Below, piece by piece: positions 13,821 through 15,874 of a stretch of 15,874 bases of DNA. Within the stretch, counting starts at the first letter, position 1. Every line of letters starts with the position of its first letter. The stretch comes from an uncultured Eubacteriales bacterium (GTDB lineage: Bacteria > Bacillota > Clostridia > Christensenellales > Aristaeellaceae). Below the pieces are notes generated by a model. The model ran no database searches. It saw nothing but the letters and a program-made list of their open reading frames with translations, and was not told the DNA's origin. The stretch lies in NCBI GenBank assembly GCA_900542395.1, contig UQNM01000052.1, positions 1 through 15,874 on the forward strand, given 5' to 3'. Position numbers and translations under genes: made by a program.

Positions 13821-15176
13821 GTGCACACACATACGCTGGATATGACGACCGGCAGCCCCGTCCGGCTTCTGCTCCGCTTTTCTCTGCCGCTCTTTATCGG
13901 TAATCTGCTTCAGCAAATCTACAACCTTTCAGATACCGCCATCGCAGGTCATCTGCTCGGCGATGCGGCGCTGTCACAAATCGGCGCAACCGCCGCGCTG
14001 TACAGCCTGATTACCACGCTGGCGTTTGGGTTAAACAGTGGCTTTGCGCTTTCCGTCAGCCGTTATTTCGGCGCGGACGACAGCGTGCGAATGGCGCAAT
14101 CCGTTCGCTGGATGACAATACTCTCAACGCTCTGCGCCGCCGTGATAACCATCTTTTTTCTGCTCGTTCGCTTTGCGTTGGCAGACGCAATGCAGATTCC
14201 CGCCGACATCCGCGACGGCGCTTTGACGTATCTGACCGTGATTCTGGCGGGCATTCCGCTGACGATGGCGTATAACCTCGAATCCAGCCTGATGCAGGCC
14301 GTCGGCAACAGCGTCACACCGCTGTTATTTCTGATGTTTAGCAGTTTCCTCAATATCGCGCTGGATTTGCTGTTTATGGGGCGGCTCAGCCTTGGCGTAG
14401 GCGGTGCAGCTGCGGCAACGGTGCTTTCACAGGGCATCAGTGCGGTGCTCGGGCTTTTCCATATTCTCCGCCGTGAACCCAATCTGCGTTTGGGCAAGCG
14501 CGTGTCCCGCGCACCGCGTGGCTTTGTATCGGATATGCTTTTGACCGGGCTGAGCATGGCGCTGATGAGCGCGATTTACAGCGTCGGCAGCGTCATTTTG
14601 CAGGGCAGCATCAATGCGCTAGGCAACGTTTACATCGCCGCTCAAGTCGGCGGCCGCCGCCTGACCGAACTGTTCCATATGCCGGGGATAGCGCTGGGCG
14701 CAAGCGTCGCAACATATGCCAGTCAAAACTTCGGCGCAAACCGCCGCCGACGCATTGTTCAGGGGCAATGGGTTGCGCTGGCCGTTTACGGCGTATGGTG
14801 GCTGTTTGCACTCGCGTTCACCTTTACCGCCGCGCCCACAGCCATCCGGTTCATCACCGGCAGCACAAACCCGGATGTGCTGAAATACGCGCTGCTCTAT
14901 TTGCATGTGGGCATTCCGATGATACCGCCCATGGCAGTCGTCGTCATCGTGCGCAATGCGCTGCAAGGTATGCGGCACACGCTCGCGCCGCTGATTTGCA
15001 GCGCGATAGAGCTGGCCTGCAAGGCGGTTTTCAGCTTTAAGCTCGTACCGGCGCTGGGCTATCCGGCAGTCTGCGCCTGCGAACCCGTCGCATGGATGCT
15101 CTGCATGATCTTTATCCTCGCAGCGGCGTATGCGTTCAAAAACGACCTTCAGGATGTTTGGGAGGAACGGATATGA
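13821..15176 (+). CDS. MATE family efflux transporter (second, DinF/clostridial type)
   Basis: 451 residues, about 12 membrane helices. The opening LDMTTGSPVRLLLRFSLP followed by NLLQQIYNLSDTAIAG is typical of the MATE group common in Clostridia. The second half has GRRLTELFHMPGIALGASVA and SQNFGANRRRR, the repeat of the first-half pattern. Function by family: drug or metabolite export driven by H+ or Na+; substrate unknown. The start is GTG at 13821, seven bases after AGGAGG. The ATG seven codons later has no ribosome binding site. A longer open frame upstream crosses the promoter region and the opposite regulator gene and is rejected. The stop overlaps the next start (ATGA). Confidence 0.92.
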   Translation: MHTHTLDMTTGSPVRLLLRFSLPLFIGNLLQQIYNLSDTAIAGHLLGDAALSQIGATAALYSLITTLAFGLNSGFALSVSRYFGADDSVRMAQSVRWMTILSTLCAAVITIFFLLVRFALADAMQIPADIRDGALTYLTVILAGIPLTMAYNLESSLMQAVGNSVTPLLFLMFSSFLNIALDLLFMGRLSLGVGGAAAATVLSQGISAVLGLFHILRREPNLRLGKRVSRAPRGFVSDMLLTGLSMALMSAIYSVGSVILQGSINALGNVYIAAQVGGRRLTELFHMPGIALGASVATYASQNFGANRRRRIVQGQWVALAVYGVWWLFALAFTFTAAPTAIRFITGSTNPDVLKYALLYLHVGIPMIPPMAVVVIVRNALQGMRHTLAPLICSAIELACKAVFSFKLVPALGYPAVCACEPVAWMLCMIFILAAAYAFKNDLQDVWEERI

Positions 15177-15823
15177 AAAAGGCCATTATCTTTGATCTTG
15201 ACGGGCTGCTGATCGACAGCGAAATCATCAGCTACAATCTGTATGCCGATCTGCTTCGAAAATACCAATTCCGCTTTTCGCTGGAACGGTATGCCCGCCA
15301 ATACAGCGGCAAAAACGAAGTGACGAACATGCAAAACCTGATTTTCACCTACCATCTGCCCATCACGCTGGAGCAGGGACTCTCCTACGTCAGTGCGCTC
15401 GAAAAGGATTATTTTGCCAGAGGCATTCCTCTCAAACCGGGCGCGCTGGAGCTGCTGAACTATCTAAAGCACCGCCAGATTAAAATCCTTCTCGCTTCCT
15501 CCAGCACACGGGAACGCGCGCTGTTCGCACTGTCGCAAAATCACATTGAGACCTATTTTGACGCGATGGTTTTCGGCCCAGAGATTGCGCACGGCAAGCC
15601 CGCACCCGATATCTTCATCAAGGCGCAGGCGAAATCCGGCGAAGCCGGTGCAGATTGCCTGATTTTGGAGGACAGCGAAGCAGGGATTCGCGCCGCCTAT
15701 GCCGCCGGAATCGACGTGATCTGCATCCCGGACATGAAGCGCCCGGACGACGTATTCCTCTCCGCCACAGCCGCAGTTCTCCCGTCTCTCCTCGACGTTC
15801 CCGTATGGCTGGATACGCATTAA
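15173..15823 (+). CDS. HAD superfamily phosphatase/phosphoglucomutase-like hydrolase
   Basis: 216 residues, the normal size for subfamily IA HAD enzymes of the beta-phosphoglucomutase/YhcW/GPP type. Motif I is FDLDGLLIDSE with nucleophile D8 and acid-base D10. Motif II is LLASSS (S109-S111). Motif III is HGKPAPDIF with K142. Motif IV is ILEDSEAGIRAA with E166/D167. A helical cap lies between about 15 and 85. It should act on a small phosphorylated molecule, possibly a sugar phosphate, in the cytoplasm. ATG start with GGGAGG upstream, overlapping the MATE stop by four bases, so the pair is co-transcribed. Its TAA stop is the first three bases of the right terminal repeat. No terminator follows in the window. 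Confidence 0.93.
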   Translation: MKKAIIFDLDGLLIDSEIISYNLYADLLRKYQFRFSLERYARQYSGKNEVTNMQNLIFTYHLPITLEQGLSYVSALEKDYFARGIPLKPGALELLNYLKHRQIKILLASSSTRERALFALSQNHIETYFDAMVFGPEIAHGKPAPDIFIKAQAKSGEAGADCLILEDSEAGIRAAYAAGIDVICIPDMKRPDDVFLSATAAVLPSLLDVPVWLDTH

Positions 15824-15874
15824 TACTATTTCTCGTCTAAAATATAGATAGAATCCATTTTCTGCCCGTGATGC
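15821..15874. repeat. Right arm of exact 54-bp terminal inverted repeat
   Basis: This is the exact reverse complement of bases 2-55 and reaches the last base of the window, so the true repeat may extend further. It begins at the stop codon of the HAD gene. An exchange at the repeat would therefore leave that protein unchanged. Confidence 0.95.

Noticed and set aside
1..15874. tRNA, rRNA, CRISPR array, transposon or phage genes
   Set aside because: No cloverleaf, no regularly spaced repeats, and no transposase, integrase or phage protein was seen. The terminal repeats alone do not make a mobile element, since nothing inside encodes a mobility enzyme.

Overview
The window looks like a chromosomal piece from an anaerobic, fairly GC-rich member of the Bacillota (Clostridia, possibly a gut lineage). 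This is inferred from strong AGGAGG-type ribosome binding sites, several GTG/TTG starts, TTGACA-17-TATAAT-like promoters and the gene families present. The species cannot be named from the sequence alone.

Layout. Bases 2-55 and 15821-15874 are an exact 54-bp inverted repeat at the two ends. Next comes a sigma-factor-like gene with a C-terminal membrane helix (175-828, +). It converges on a MATE efflux gene (924-2312, -), with a two-way terminator between them. The centre (2465-12091, -) is one ten-gene operon for a multisubunit Mrp/Mbh-type cation/proton antiporter. Its order is mrpE, mrpF, mrpG, mbhD-like, an mbhE-mrpB fusion, mrpC, then four NuoL/M/N-like antiporter subunits. The operon has a near-consensus promoter at 12194-12222 and a hairpin terminator at 2414-2454.

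To the right, a small unrecognised gene (12403-12804, +) is transcribed divergently from the operon. It converges almost head-on with an AraC-family regulator (12813-13712, -). The regulator is divergent from a second MATE transporter (13821-15176, +), which overlaps a HAD phosphatase gene (15173-15823, +) by four bases.

How the genes fit together. The ten membrane proteins together make the membrane arm of an ion-translocating complex of the Mrp/Mbh/complex I superfamily. No hydrogenase, NuoB/NuoD-like or iron-sulfur subunit is encoded next to it, so a stand-alone Na+/H+ (or K+/H+) antiporter is the simplest reading. It is unusual in having four antiporter-like subunits and no canonical fused MrpA: the MrpA C-terminal modules are separate (MbhD) or fused to MrpB (MbhE). 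The AraC regulator probably controls the adjacent MATE-HAD pair.

No RNA gene, CRISPR array, transposase or phage gene was seen.
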